Source: Anisodus tanguticus
Taxonomy: Eukaryota > Streptophyta > Magnoliopsida > Solanales > Solanaceae
NCBI GenBank assembly: GCA_034509755.1
Contig: CM067544.1
Span: 16,487,001-16,551,000 of the forward strand
DNA length: 64,000 nt
Direction of reading: 5' to 3'
How positions within the stretch are numbered: position 1 is the stretch's first letter; every line of letters starts with the position of its first letter. The translations under genes and the position numbers were made by a program. Shown here one piece after another: positions 34,993 to 46,450 of the stretch. Under the pieces are notes generated by a model. That model was not told the origin of the DNA. It made no database searches and worked only from the letters and a program-made list of their open reading frames with translations.

Positions 34993-35460
34993 TTTTTCTC
35001 AACAACACCATTTTGTTGAAGGGTAGCAACATATGATGTCTCATGAACTATTCTTGTTTCATTTAGATAGGAAGCTTCTTGAGAACCTTTTCCAAGTTCT
35101 AAGATATTATCAGACCTTATTCTTTTTACCTTTACTTCAAACTATCTTTCTACCATGGATAAGAATTCTTTGAGTACTGGAAAAGCATTTGACTTAATTT
35201 TCAATAGAAAAGTCCAAAATTCTCTGATATAATCATCCACTATAGTTAAAAGGTAGGAATATCCATTATAAGTTGTCACTTTGAAAGGTCCCCATGTGTC
35301 AATGTGAATTAATTAAAAAATTCTTTGAGTTTTGATAGAACTTATAGGAAAGGGGAGTCTACTCTGCCTTGCTTTAGGACAAACATGACACACACAATAT
35401 GAATATTAAGGGAGATGAAGAAAACTTAGATTTTTCATTACTAAGAAAGGAAAATGCCCC
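34993..35460 (-). pseudogene. Copia-3 integrase, N-terminal half
   Basis: The minus strand gives CPKARQSRLPFP, HIDTWGPFKVTTYNGYSYLL, TIVDDYIREFWTF (first Asp), KVKRIRSDN (second Asp) and QNGVVEKN (the Glu region), stopping exactly where Copia-2 is inserted. At least two stops occur. Confidence 0.85.
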
Positions 35461-35463
35461 AAT

Positions 35464-36255
35464 CTAACATGTCAAAAGGCTTACATTAGGTGTAGCATTT
35501 GCAGAAATGTCAACAGAAATAAAACTACAATCAGGACTACAAACTAAAGCTGAAATATGAACATTTTTGGAGACTATGTCTCCTTTTGAAATTGAAACTA
35601 CTTTATTAGGAACATCAATGAAATTTCTTCCTTTTTGAACAGAAAACACATCTTTGATTAGTCCTGATTCTATTTTAGTAGGCTTGAGTATATAAAGACC
35701 ATCTCCTACTTTACTAAAAATTTGTTCCCTCTTCAGTGAAAGGTCTTGTAAGACACATCCAGTAAGAGTAAATAAGACATAACACTTAAGATGAACACAC
35801 AACTTATGAACAGACAATAGGTTGTATTTAAAATATGAAACATACAAGACATTGTGTAGAGTTAAAGTAGGCAGAATAGAGACACTCCCTATGTGTGTGA
35901 CACTGATCCTAAAAGAATTAGGTAAGCTGATATTCAAGGGCACAGATAGAAGAGTAAGAGATAGAAATGACTTAGAATTAAAACACATGTGTTCTGATGC
36001 ACCTGAATCTACGATCCAAGTGCTAGAATTATAGATTACAAAATATGATCCTGAATATTTTAAAATTGTACCAGCTATTGCATTTGCATTGAGCGTTGGT
36101 CCTGATGGTACTATTTGATTGAGTTTCATCTCCTTTATCAGTTGTTGCACTATTTCATTGTATTGTTCTTTGCTGATTCTGAGTAAAATGACTTGATTGA
36201 TGATTAGAGATTTCATGTGTTCCATGTGTGTAGCTTGCTTCCTCATTTTCTTCAT
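35464..36255 (-). pseudogene. Copia-3 protease and pre-integrase region
   Basis: 263 codons with STWIVDSGASEHMCFN (intact protease DSGA), LHNVLYVSYFKYNLLSVHKL, and GDGLYILKP as pre-integrase text. The final finger is altered and the frame ends before integrase. Confidence 0.87.
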
Positions 36256-37302
36256 TTGCCATCACTGCATTTCCCTTGATATTGTTCTGGAAATCCTTGA
36301 TCTTAGTGAACTCAAAGTCCTCAAAGAAACCATGTAGTCTATAACAGTCATCCTCTATATGCCCTATCTTCACGCAATAGGTACATGTGATATTTGGATT
36401 GTACTTTGCCCTTCTTTGCCTGAATTTCTAACTTTATTTTTCAGACCTAGGTCCATGGTTTGCATACCTCTAAGTGTTGTTACCTCCTTTGTTGAATTAA
36501 ATACCAGATATGTAGTTTTCTCTTACTTGCCCAATTGTCATAAATGATGCAAAATCATATGGTGGTGTGATAAAGTCATTTGCACAAACCTCCATCTGAG
36601 TCCAATCAATCTCCTCCAACAGACAATAATTCTCATCTTGCAAGAGCAAGGAATAGGCATGGTGTTTGGCAAGGTTTCATCATTAAGATGGTTCCCCTTG
36701 CTTGAGCATAAGCATCATTAAGTCCCATAAAAAATTGATTGGTCATCCAAAGACTTGAGTAGTTTTATCTTTCCTTCACATACACAAACACATGTACAAC
36801 ATGATGTCAAGTTTAGGGAGTCCAATTCATCCCAGAGCCTCTTATGTTTTGTAAAGTAACCTGCAATATTGTTGTTACCCTGCACCAAACCTGATAACTC
36901 CTTTTGTATATGGTATAACTTAGCCCCATTTACCTTACCAAACCTTTGTTCTAGGCTATCCCAGAGTTCTTTTGTAGTTTTTTAATATATGACAATGTCT
37001 CTAATATCTTGAGACAAAGCATTCAATAGCCATGTTGTTACCATGTCATTTACACAACTCCACTGCTCATACTCTTTAGCAATCAGATCTGGAGTCTTAC
37101 AAATTCCATTAATAAAGCCTAGTTTCTTCTTTGCATATAAAGCTATCAACATTGATCTCCTTCTGCCTGTATATCCTCTACCATCAAAGATGGAGTTGAT
37201 CAGATTCATCCCAGGAGAATCTGAGGATTTGAGATAATAGGGATGATTGGCATCAATAGTGGTGCTATCAACATTGCTGGTTTCAGTTGTAGGAGCAGCC
37301 AT
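36155..37302 (-). pseudogene. Copia-3 gag
   Basis: Starts MAAPTTETSNVDSTTI at 37302; HPYYLKSSDSPGMNL and WSCVNDMVTTWLLNALSQDI are the Copia gag N-terminal domain. Frameshifts follow near 36980. The 36155-36373 piece reads KIGHIEDDCYRLHGF, the second half of a zinc knuckle in this gag class. Confidence 0.85.
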
Positions 37303-37394
37303 TTTTGTTTAGCTAAGAAAAATGATTTGAAGGATGAAACAGTGATGTAATTTGCACAGAAACAGATATGGATCAAGCTATTGCTCTGATACCA

Positions 37395-37814
37395 TGTAAG
37401 AAATCAAAAGCAAAATATAGACAATGCTTTGAGAAATTTTCTGTGTGTTTATTGCTTTGATGAATTCATCTCTATATACAATTTGCCAAGGGGCACTATG
37501 TAAATATCTAGGGACTAAATTCTAATTACAAGATCTTGTGTAACAATCTTAACAAAATTCTTTACACCTAATACATTTTAGAGTATACCCTATACTATGT
37601 TGTAGATATTATGTACACATTCTTGTTTGGGTTTGGCTGACATTTCATTTGGCCCAGTTCCAGTTCTTTGTTGTTTGGATCCAAATGAATACTTAACCCA
37701 AAATACTTTTAGCACCTTAGCCCAGATATATCCGTCTCATCTCTTCCTTTTCTCCTTGAGTTCTTCACTTTGTCTATGGAGATTGAGTCGGAAACTGAAG
37801 GCGTCTCTTCAACA
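37395..37814 (-). repeat. 5' LTR of Copia-3 (420 bp)
   Basis: On the plus strand it runs from TGTAAGAAATC to CTCTTCAACA. The adjoining plus-strand GCTCTGATACCA (37384-37394 area) is the inverse of a TGGTATCAGAGC primer-binding site. Confidence 0.88.
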
Positions 37815-38565
37815 ATATATCATAAATATTTGTTTCCTCTCAGTTATGGCACCTATCATGTATTGAATGATTACATTGGATCTTCTTGTTCGTATTAGTT
37901 TTTAAATAAACATCTTTCTTTTGGTGAGAAATATTTTAAAATTATATCTACTTTATTTTATTCAAAAGCTTAAATACTACCTCATTCATTATTTGTTATA
38001 AATGAATCTAGAAATCAAAACTCAAACAGGTCTTTTCATTGCAAAATAGTGTGAAACTAAGATCTTAATTTCCTTTCATTTTTAGGAATATAATTGGACA
38101 AATATAAAAAAAAAGTACTTTTAAAATTTAGAAAATTGACTGATCAATATAAAATGTAAAAAAAAAAAGTATTGTAAGAACGAGTTGCTACTTTGCAGAT
38201 CAGAAAATTTTGGCATTATACAATAGAGTCAATAAAACAGCCTTTTCCCCCCTTCTAGATAGGTAGACTAAATTAGAAAAAACACCACATATGGCAGTAG
38301 GAGAAAGGGACGGTGATATTACCTGAAATTTAGTTAATTATAAATGAATAATATAATCGTATTTAATCAATTTTTGTGGCTTTTGTTGAAAAATTGATTT
38401 ATGATGGAGATTTACATAATATATGGAGGCTGACCCTAATATTACAAGAAATACAGATTAATCCGAAGGACATATTTAGTTTGACTATAAAATGATATTG
38501 ATGATTTAAATAAATACCTATGGAGTAATAATATAAGATAATCGAACCAAGTGAATGACTATGTA
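37815..38565. other. Spacer between Copia-3 and element B
   Basis: AT-rich with an A-run near 38160; no gene seen. It ends at the TGTAT target duplication of element B. Confidence 0.5.
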
Positions 38566-38570
38566 TGTAT

Positions 38571-39898
38571 TGTTGGAAATTTGTCTTTGACGGAGAGATG
38601 CGTCCACCCATCTTTGATGAATTAAACACTAGTGTTCCGCATGTTGGAGACTTTGTCTCTTCGCACATGCATGATCTACGAAGTGAGTAGATGACCGTAG
38701 GGCCAAGAATCGTCAAATTTCGTTGAGAAATGAAAGAGATATTGGTCCACGAAGTAAGGTGTTTGAGGCATGGAAATGTGGTGTGGGAAAAATCTACCAC
38801 ATCGGTGGGAATAAGAAGAATTGCTCTCAATATAAGTCTCTAATTGGTAAAGGGTTTGGGACCCCAAGGGGTATCCCATGTGTTTAAATGAGGGAGGACC
38901 TAGATGTGCTTGGGTTCAAGGCTAAGCCCACACGCGCGCCGCCGCCGACCGCCCGTCCCATCCGGTCACGGGCTGTGGGGACTTTCTGATATTATCTTTT
39001 TGGACCAGAGAACTCTTTCATATGTACAGTTTGGTCCCTGAAGTTTCAATATTTACAGTTTGGTCCGCAGAGTTTCTGGAAAGTTGGTTTTGGGGTGACG
39101 GAAGGCATCCGTCGGACTGTTTTATGGAGCATTAACCAGTCATTACTTGGCTGATTAACTCCTCCATTTTCACCCTCCTTCATGTCCATTTAAGCAGCCT
39201 CCTTGATGGCCATTAACAGCCATTACTTGGCTGTTTAATGCCCTCCTAATGGCCATTAACAACCATATTTTTGGGCAGTTGTACAACCCCTCCTCCATGC
39301 TATATATTGAGCCTCCTTTGGCTCAATTCAGCGACGGGAAAGACACAGAAAAATAGTACATACGTGACTGAAAAATTGCATAAAATAGTGAGCAAATTCT
39401 GCTTGAAAAACAGTGAGTAAACACCCTCATATACACAAGATATACACTACAGAGACACACTATATACACAGAGACAAAAGAGAAGAGTAAAGAGAAACTC
39501 TTCCTTCCTATTCCATATCTTCAGCAAGTCGATTCATATTTGTTTTCTTCGTCAGGCTCAACCTATTGGCTTTGTAGTGTTGAGATTAAAGTGTTGTTTT
39601 ATCTTGGGAGACTATTGCCCGCTAACGTAAAAGCATATATACGGGGCAATCTTGTCTTAAGGACAGAGGGCAATCACTCAACTCAACACACAATGTTCTA
39701 ACCATCCAGATTTAGTTGTTTCTTGATTTCAGGTTATCAAGATTCAACACACAACAAGCTTGCGGCAGTTTTGAAGATTGGCCTATTTGTTCAACAAGAT
39801 TCAATTTCTGAAGATTGAATATTTGTTCATCCTTTCGAATACTTGTAATAGTTATTTACTTTCCGTACTGCTTTATAAAGTACCATAGAGTACCAATA
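38571..39898 (+). repeat. 5' LTR of element B (1328 bp)
   Basis: Begins TGTTGGAAATTTG and ends TACCAATA, a one-base decay from CCAACA. It carries GC-rich sequence at 38931-38965, a U3 cluster of CATTAAC motifs (39127-39266) and a TATA box. Homologous to the LTRs of element A in reverse orientation. Confidence 0.88.
39301..39309 (+). promoter_or_regulatory. Candidate TATA box in element B 5' LTR
   Basis: TATATATTG follows CCTCCATGC and is present at the same relative place in all four LTRs of this family (44710, and minus-strand copies near 4721 and 9222). Its conservation and the repeats just upstream fit a U3 promoter; the transcription start is not determinable here. Confidence 0.45.
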
Positions 39899-39941
39899 AT
39901 TTAAGACAAGATTGTATTGTATTACTATTAGTGTTCGAAAG

Positions 39942-40079
39942 ATGTCGGTCAAAAGTTGTGTGACCAAATCTGAATATGGCTGTGGTTTTCTACTTGAAGA
40001 CAGTGATGATGATATTGTTGAAGTTCAACATGTTCATGGTGTCACCGCTCCCAAGAGGGGTGGGAACAAGCGCTCCTGA
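39942..40079 (+). pseudogene. Leader ORF of element B, truncated
   Basis: From ATG at 39942 the frame MSVKSCVTKSEYGCGF parallels element A, with an acidic patch EDSDDDIVE and GGNKRS, then a TGA stop at 40077-40079. Beyond the stop the matching codons continue (KRRRLKTWFYLAAEGLYLSQ) to about 40190. Product not recognised. Confidence 0.4.
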
Positions 40080-41189
40080 GAGCCTGGGGATGTCAACTGG
40101 GACAAGAGGAGAAGGTTGAAGACGTGGTTCTATCTTGCAGCAGAAGGCCTATATCTGTCCCAGACAAAGAATCCAAAATTGGGATAAGTATTTTTTTCTT
40201 ACTTGTCAAGAATAAAGATTAAATGATTTCTGATTAAAAAAAGGCTTAAAGTAAGGAGGAATATGAAAATATTTTTTGAAATAATTTATATTCCTTACGC
40301 TTTAAAAATCAGAAGTTTAATCTCTTCTTCTTTCCCGTTTAAAGATTGGATTTTGTAAACGACTTAAAAAGATCCGTTCTTTTAAGTGTAATTATTAAAA
40401 GTGTGTAAAGTATGTTCGCACATATGATGGAGAAAGATCCACTAACTGTGCGAAAACTCTTACCACTCTTAAGTAAGCGCCAAGAATTGTCTGGGCACCA
40501 ATCATAACGGAAGAAGTCTAAAAGTTAAAGACGTTGAGCCTGTCACACTATTTGGCAGAAGATCCTTCATAGAATGATATTGGACACTCAGTCATACAAA
40601 GCCTCCTGGCGACTGGAGTGGGCCAAAATTCCTTTGATATGATGATATTGGACACTCAGTCATATAAAGCCTCCGGGCGACTGGAGTGGGGCCAGAATTC
40701 ATTTCATAGTAAAAGTAATGAACACCTAGTGTGGTGGGCCAGAGTTTCTAGGTCTTAAATGATCTGAAGGCCTAAAGAAAGGCAGAAAAGAAATTGTACA
40801 CTCAGTCTGCCAAAGCAACTGGAGTGGGCCGAGTATCTAGATCACATATGATCCGGTTACGCCCTAACCACGGGCAAGAGGTTGTTCATGTGAAGCAACG
40901 CCACCTCTAAAATAGAAGGGGTTGGAGAGGTTGTCCTCAATAGGACTTCAGGGAATGAGATCACTCTAAGATGAGGTGATACATGTCCCAAACTTGGTTT
41001 AAGGGACGATGTTGGTCAAGCTGGTTTGAGACTAGTCCAACAGGTCAGTAATAACTGAGAATGGTACAGTATGTCTGTAACCAAATGAATACTATATTTG
41101 TAATCTGTGCATCTATGCCATCATAGATTAAGACATGTTAAATAGCAAGTCATTCAAAAGCTAACGATGTTGAGATTGTTGCCTTCTGT

Positions 41190-41690
41190 CGACATAAACC
41201 CTCAAAATGAATGTGAGGTAGACGAAGAGGCAAAATCACCTTTCCAAATTCCGTCAAGGGAATAGTGAAAGAAGCACCGCTCCTCTAGAACTTAGTCACA
41301 CCTACTTGGGTGATTTGAAGTTTATACAAAATAGAGGGGGGAGACAAGTACGGTGTGATCTTCATTGATGATGGTACAACGTATGGAATCCTTTGTTTGT
41401 TGAAAAGCAAAGATGAAGTTGTTGAAGCGGATAAGCGCTACAAAGCAGAAGTTGGAAATCAACTATGCCTATGGATTGCAAAATTCGTAGCGATAGAGGG
41501 GGAGAATGTGAAGCATCGTTCATTAAACGACTGTTCATTACTCACCTCAGTCCAACGATGTTAGCCAAGCGCAAAGCCGTACGCCCATATTATGTGGGGC
41601 AAGGCGATCCTTACCTCTAATGCGATTCTCAGCAGAAATACGCATAAGGATAAGGGTAACCCTCCGTGTGAGACATGAAAAGGATCTCAC
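41190..41690 (+). pseudogene. Copia integrase relic in element B
   Basis: Plus-strand text GKITFPNSVKGIVK, TYLGDLKF, FIDDGTTYGILCLLKSKDEV and EADKRYKAEVGNQLCLW parallels 7625-8110. The later segment MWGKAILTSNAILSRN (near 41600) is the post-core part. The central catalytic region is lost, as in element A. Confidence 0.8.
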
Positions 41691-41949
41691 ATACAAATAT
41701 TGTGATGTGAGGTGGTTTCGTACCAAAGACTGTTATTTGCATATCCACTGGATCTGCAAATAACAGTAGTGCTTATCGCCTCTTGGTGTCGAAGAATGCT
41801 GAATTCTTTGAAGATAACTTTCCTTGAAAAAGGAAAAATAAGTAATTGTTCAAGGTTAACAAGAATCCGCGAGGGCCTGACTGTCCGGAACTAGACGTTC
41901 CGTATCTACAGGACTCGAAAGTTGTTGGCTATCCGAAACTTAATATTTC

Positions 41950-43100
41950 AGATCTGCAAAACTCAGGGATTCTAGATGTTGAACCGAGACGGAGCAAAGA
42001 AGGGGACAAAGACTTGTTCCAGTCCTTCTAGCGTGTATGGTTGAGAATGAACCATGGACAATTAACAAATAATTGTCATCTCCAAAAGCACTGCTTTGGA
42101 AAGAAGCTAAAGAGAGAAATATATTCCATCATATAGAACCATACTTGTGAAATGGTTGATCTTCCTCCGGGAAAAGAACCTTTGGGTTGTAAAAGGTGCT
42201 CCCCTGTGAGTAGATTAATATCCAGGGCCATTGCAGGCGTGGCATGGATGTTGAAACAGCCTTCCCAACCGGAGAGTTGGAAGAAGAGAATCAGATTTGG
42301 TTTGCTTGACTGTTGGGCTTCTTCCTGAACTTTCATTTTGGTCCCTGAAATGTTTACATTTTGGTCCTGAAAGTTTCAGATAAAACAGAAACAATGAATC
42401 TGACCACAGAAACATTAACTCTGAAGTTAGAAAGCCAACAGTTGGAGAATCAACAGTATGAAAGTAAAAGTCATATTGAAACAAAGTCTCGATATGAAAG
42501 ATATAGGTATCACAGATGACATCTTATGAATTGGATTTCTAAGACATCTAACGGACTGGTCGATAGTCGACAGTCTCGTTGAAGCCACCAATGGATATGA
42601 ATCATAGAACTGATTGGAATCATGGTGCACCCATAAACAAGGAGTGATATGCTCAGGTCACGTGTAGTTCAATATATTATACACACTACAACCGACCTGG
42701 TATCGTCCTACTAAGCAGATCAATTGAACTAAGGTTCACCGATAATCTTAATACATGATCAATAGAAGGCGTTAAGTCGGATATGACGATATCTGAATTA
42801 TTCGCTTATCTACGGATTATAGTATTCTGGATGTCTAGTGGTTTTGAGAGAACACAGTGATGCAAACTGGACATCAGATCTGAAGAACACCAAAGCCACA
42901 AGTAAATGTGTATGGTGGGTCTTGGAAAATCCTCTAAGCAAACTTGCATCGGCCGATTCATGATGGAATCAGAGTTTATCGCTTTATATAAAGCATGAAA
43001 GAAGTTGAGTAACTTCATGACTCCTTAGAGGACGTCCCTTATTGGGAGAAACCCGTGCCTTCAGTAGTTCTACACTGTGGCTAGCCGGTCGGCTTCAGGA
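41950..43100 (+). pseudogene. Copia RT-start and RNase H relics in element B
   Basis: RRSKEGDKDLFQSF (41985-42030), then a short RT-start fragment, then RNase H wording HSDANWTSDLKNTKATSK (about 42855-42905) and KQTCIGRFMMESEFIALYKA (about 42937-42996), with the Glu of SEF present. The YVDD-containing palm is missing. Same order and same deletions as element A. Confidence 0.75.
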
Positions 43101-43897
43101 AGGACACGGATGACGGCGTCTGGACATATCTGTCAGGAGACATAAGACCGTATGGCAGTTGATTATCACGAGTGTCACTTCCTTGTTTACTAACTAAGGG
43201 ACTACCCGGAGATCAAGTGTTCTGCCTGTCTAGGCGGATGGGCTTAAAACCCAAACAATACGAACCTTTGCGGTGGAAACCCAACCATACTGATTGGAGA
43301 TCCCAAGAATTTGGTTCAATGGGAAAACTAAGCGGCAAAATGTTCAGTTGAGCGCTTCGGTGGAAGCAAGAAGCACTTCGGATGATGATTTCTGTACGGA
43401 AACATGAATCCAAAGTTATTCCCGCGATAGACATTAAAGTGCTACCTGCATAGTGGGTAAAGGTTAAGCTTCCAAACCTTTAAAAGATCCTCAAACGGTT
43501 GAGGTTAAGGTTGGGGAAACTTTTAATGATTCCTAACTCTTGTGAAGTGGGGTATAGCAGGATACCTTGTAGGAGATCACTTATTTAAGTGCGAGGATGG
43601 CCGCCTCAAATGAACGCACTTAAGAATCCAATTGTGTCCACGGCCACAATAGACAAAAACGTAAGAAGGAAAACGAATAAGAAGAGTTATTGTGTTGATA
43701 TCGTTGTCTTGGCTTACACTAAACATTGACGGTTCAAGACATCCCGTTCACCGCGCAGTAAGTAAGTCCGATGGTATTCAACTAGGGAAGGTTCAAAGCG
43801 AAAGCTACCTCTCCTGATGCAATATCTTTTCGCTGAAAGATTGCTGAAATGTAGGCACCTTGTGTGTGCGCCAAAATCTCTCTTTCATAGAGGGGAT

Positions 43898-45285
43898 TGT
43901 TGGAAATTTGCCTTTGGCGGGGAGATGCGTCCACCCATCTTTGATGAATTAAACACTAGTGTTCCGCATGTTGGAGACTTTGTCTCTTCGCACATGCATG
44001 ATCTACGAAGTTAGTAGATGACCGTAGGGCCAAGAATCGTCAAATTTCATTGAGAAATGAAAGAGATATTGGTCCACGAAGTAAGGTGTTTGAGGCATGG
44101 AAATGTGGTGTGGGACAAATCTACCACATCGGTGGGAATAAGAAGAATTGCTCTCTATATAAGTCTCTAATTGGTAAAGGGTTTGGGACCCCAAGGGGTA
44201 TCCCATGTGTTTAAAGGAGGGAGGACCTAGATGTACTTGGGTTCAAGGCTAAGCCCATATGCGCGCCGCCCGCCTGTCCCGTCTGGTCCGGTCCGGTCTC
44301 GGGCTCGGGTTTCGGGTCACGGGCTGTGGGCTATGGGGACTTTCTGATATTATCTTTTTGGACCATAGAACTATGCCAGATATACAGTTTGATCCCTGAA
44401 GTTTCATATGTACAGTTTGGACCTGAATTCTTTCATATGTACAGTTTGATCCCTGAAGTTTTAATATTTACAGCTTGGTCCCCAGAGTTTCTGGAAAGTT
44501 GGTTTTGGGGTGACGGAACCGTTGCACTATTTTATGGAGCATTAACCAGCCATTACTTGGCTGATTAACTCCTCAATTTTCACCCTCCTTCATGTCCATT
44601 TAAGCAGCCTCCTTGATGGCCATTAACAGCCATTACTTGGCAGTTTAATGCCCTCCTAATGGCCATTAACAACCATGTTTTGGGCAGTTCTACAGCCACT
44701 CCTCCATGCTATATATTGAGCATCATTTGGTTCAATTCAGCGACGGGAAAGACACAGAAAAACAGTACATACGTGACTGAAAAATAGCACAAAACAGTGA
44801 GCAAATTCTTGTTGAAAAACAGTGAGTAAACACCCTCATATACACAAGATATACACTACAGAGACAAAAGAGAAGAGTAAAGAGAAACTCTTCCTTCCTA
44901 TTCCATATCTTCAGCAAGTCGATTCATATTTGTTTTCTTCATCATGCTCAACCTATTGGCTTTGTAGCGTTGAGATTAAAGTGTTTTATCTTGGGAGACT
45001 ATTGCCCGCTAACGTAAAAACATATATACGGGGCAATCTTGTCTTAAGGACAGAGGACAATCACTTGACTCAACACACAACGTTGTAACCATTCAGATTT
45101 AGTTGTTTCTTGATTTCAGGTTATCAAGATTCAACACACAACAAGCTTGCGGCAGTTTTGAAGATTGGCCTATTTGTTCAACAAGATTCAATTTCTGAAG
45201 ATTGAATATTTGTTCATCCTTTCGAATACTTGTAATAGTTATTTACTTCATGTGCTGCTTTATAAAGTACCATAGAGTACCAACA
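43898..45285 (+). repeat. 3' LTR of element B (1388 bp)
   Basis: Begins TGTTGGAAATTTGCC and ends AGTACCAACA. Compared with the 5' LTR it has extra sequence near 44275-44330 (GTCTGGTCCGGTCCGGTCTC) and near 44360-44450 (repeated CATATGTACAGTTTG), and lacks small pieces near 44860. Confidence 0.88.
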
Positions 45286-45298
45286 TGTATTACTATCA

Positions 45299-45470
45299 CC
45301 AAAGGATATGGTGTAGTGAATAGAGTTGCTCGTCTCTTAATCAGATGTTTTGGATTTGAGGTCTGAATATGGAAAAATATTTGGTAGAGAACGCTTTGCC
45401 CGAATGGGCCCTACGCGGCACACATCCGAATATAATTGTGGTGAATATTGGACACAGAATAAAAAATAAA
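45299..45470 (+). mobile_element. tRNA-derived SINE (SolS-like) beside element B
   Basis: GGATATGGTGTAGTGAATAG (A-box region), TTTGGATTTGAGGTCTG (worn B box), GAACGCTTTGCCCGAATGGG and CCTACGCGGCACACATCCG, ending in an AATAAAAAATAAAAAATAAA tail. It begins about 8 bp beyond the element B target duplication. Confidence 0.75.
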
Positions 45471-46450
45471 AAATAAAAAATAATTATGTATGTATTGGTT
45501 GAAAAAAGGTTCACCTGATCTATAATAGTGGCTTTGATAAAATAATTTAACGTAAAGAATATACCGTATGTGTTAAAAACTTAAAATCCAAGCCAGGGGT
45601 ACGATAATAATTACACTTCAATTCGAGATAAATTGAGGACTTCTCTTATATTTAATTAGTTAAATTAAGAAAAAGAAAAGAGTTTAAAAAGACTTGATTC
45701 TCACTTGATCACTAATTTCTAATTTTCCTTACCTTGATATTTATTATGGTAGAAAAAGAAGGGGGGGGGGGGGGGGGAAACAAGCAATCTTATAAAGGAA
45801 TGTTTTTTTTTAATTTACCTTACATGATATTTCTTTTAGGAGTGTTTATCTGGTGTCGCTAATTTGTCATATCCAAGATTCAAATTCGAAATCTTTAATT
45901 AAGAGCGGAGAGATCATATCCATCTCACCACAAGTCTTGTTGATCTATTTATTATGCTATTAATAAAGAAAGAAAAATAAATAATAACTTAGAAAATGTC
46001 AAGAAATAAGAAAAGGAAAATGAAGTAGTAGTAAATGGGAAATGCTCAAATTTGTTCTCCTATCATGTTAAATTCTCAACTTTATTAAATGATTGATCTA
46101 TTTATATTCTTTTCATTATTAAAAATTCTTATATTTATTTATATATTATTAATAGAGGTCAAGCGTAAAATGATGGATCATATCCAAATATAAAAGATTT
46201 AAATTTACTACCATTCAAGTTTAGACTAAGATTTAAAATTACTGTGAGAATAGATCTCCTACGAGTACGAGATCCGGGAAAAACAAGTTTCTTTTCCTAA
46301 TGATGTTCGACAAATCATACAAAAGATTTCCTAAGGGTAAATTAGTCATTACATGGTTCACTGTATGAAATAACCACCAACCGTCAGGACAATTTCAATT
46401 GTGTATTAAACTTATATACATACAAGATCTAGATACAGAAACCCAGAATA
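45471..46450 (+). promoter_or_regulatory. Upstream region and probable promoter of the UAP gene
   Basis: No coding sequence. It includes a 17-G homopolymer (45761-45777), AT-rich stretches and a TATA-like TTATATACATA about 40 bp before the start codon. Since 5' leaders are usually longer, the true TATA box may lie further upstream; I cannot assign it. Confidence 0.4.

Larger units (their letters stand above)
26946..37814 (-). mobile_element. Ty1/Copia element (Copia-3), host of nested insertions
   Basis: The LTRs 37395-37814 (5') and 26946-27407 (3') bracket gag, protease and integrase at 34993-37302 on the right, integrase end at 29560-30150 in the middle, and RNase H end at 27408-27770 on the left, all minus. 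Copia-2 (30170-34992) sits inside the integrase; Gypsy-like LTR sequence (27771-29559) replaces RT and most of RNase H. Flanks are GTATA and ATATA, a 4/5 match consistent with a decayed 5-bp target duplication. Confidence 0.88.
38571..45285 (+). mobile_element. Non-autonomous Copia-derived LTR element B (LARD-like)
   Basis: 6.7 kb, flanked by a perfect 5-bp target duplication TGTAT (38566-38570 and 45286-45290). LTRs: 38571-39898 and 43898-45285. The polypurine tract AGAGGGGAT precedes the 3' LTR. The internal 4.0 kb has the same order of relics as element A (leader frame, integrase, RT start, RNase H) but in plus orientation, so the internal deletions were inherited from a common source and not made independently. 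No gag-pol capacity remains. Confidence 0.88.
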
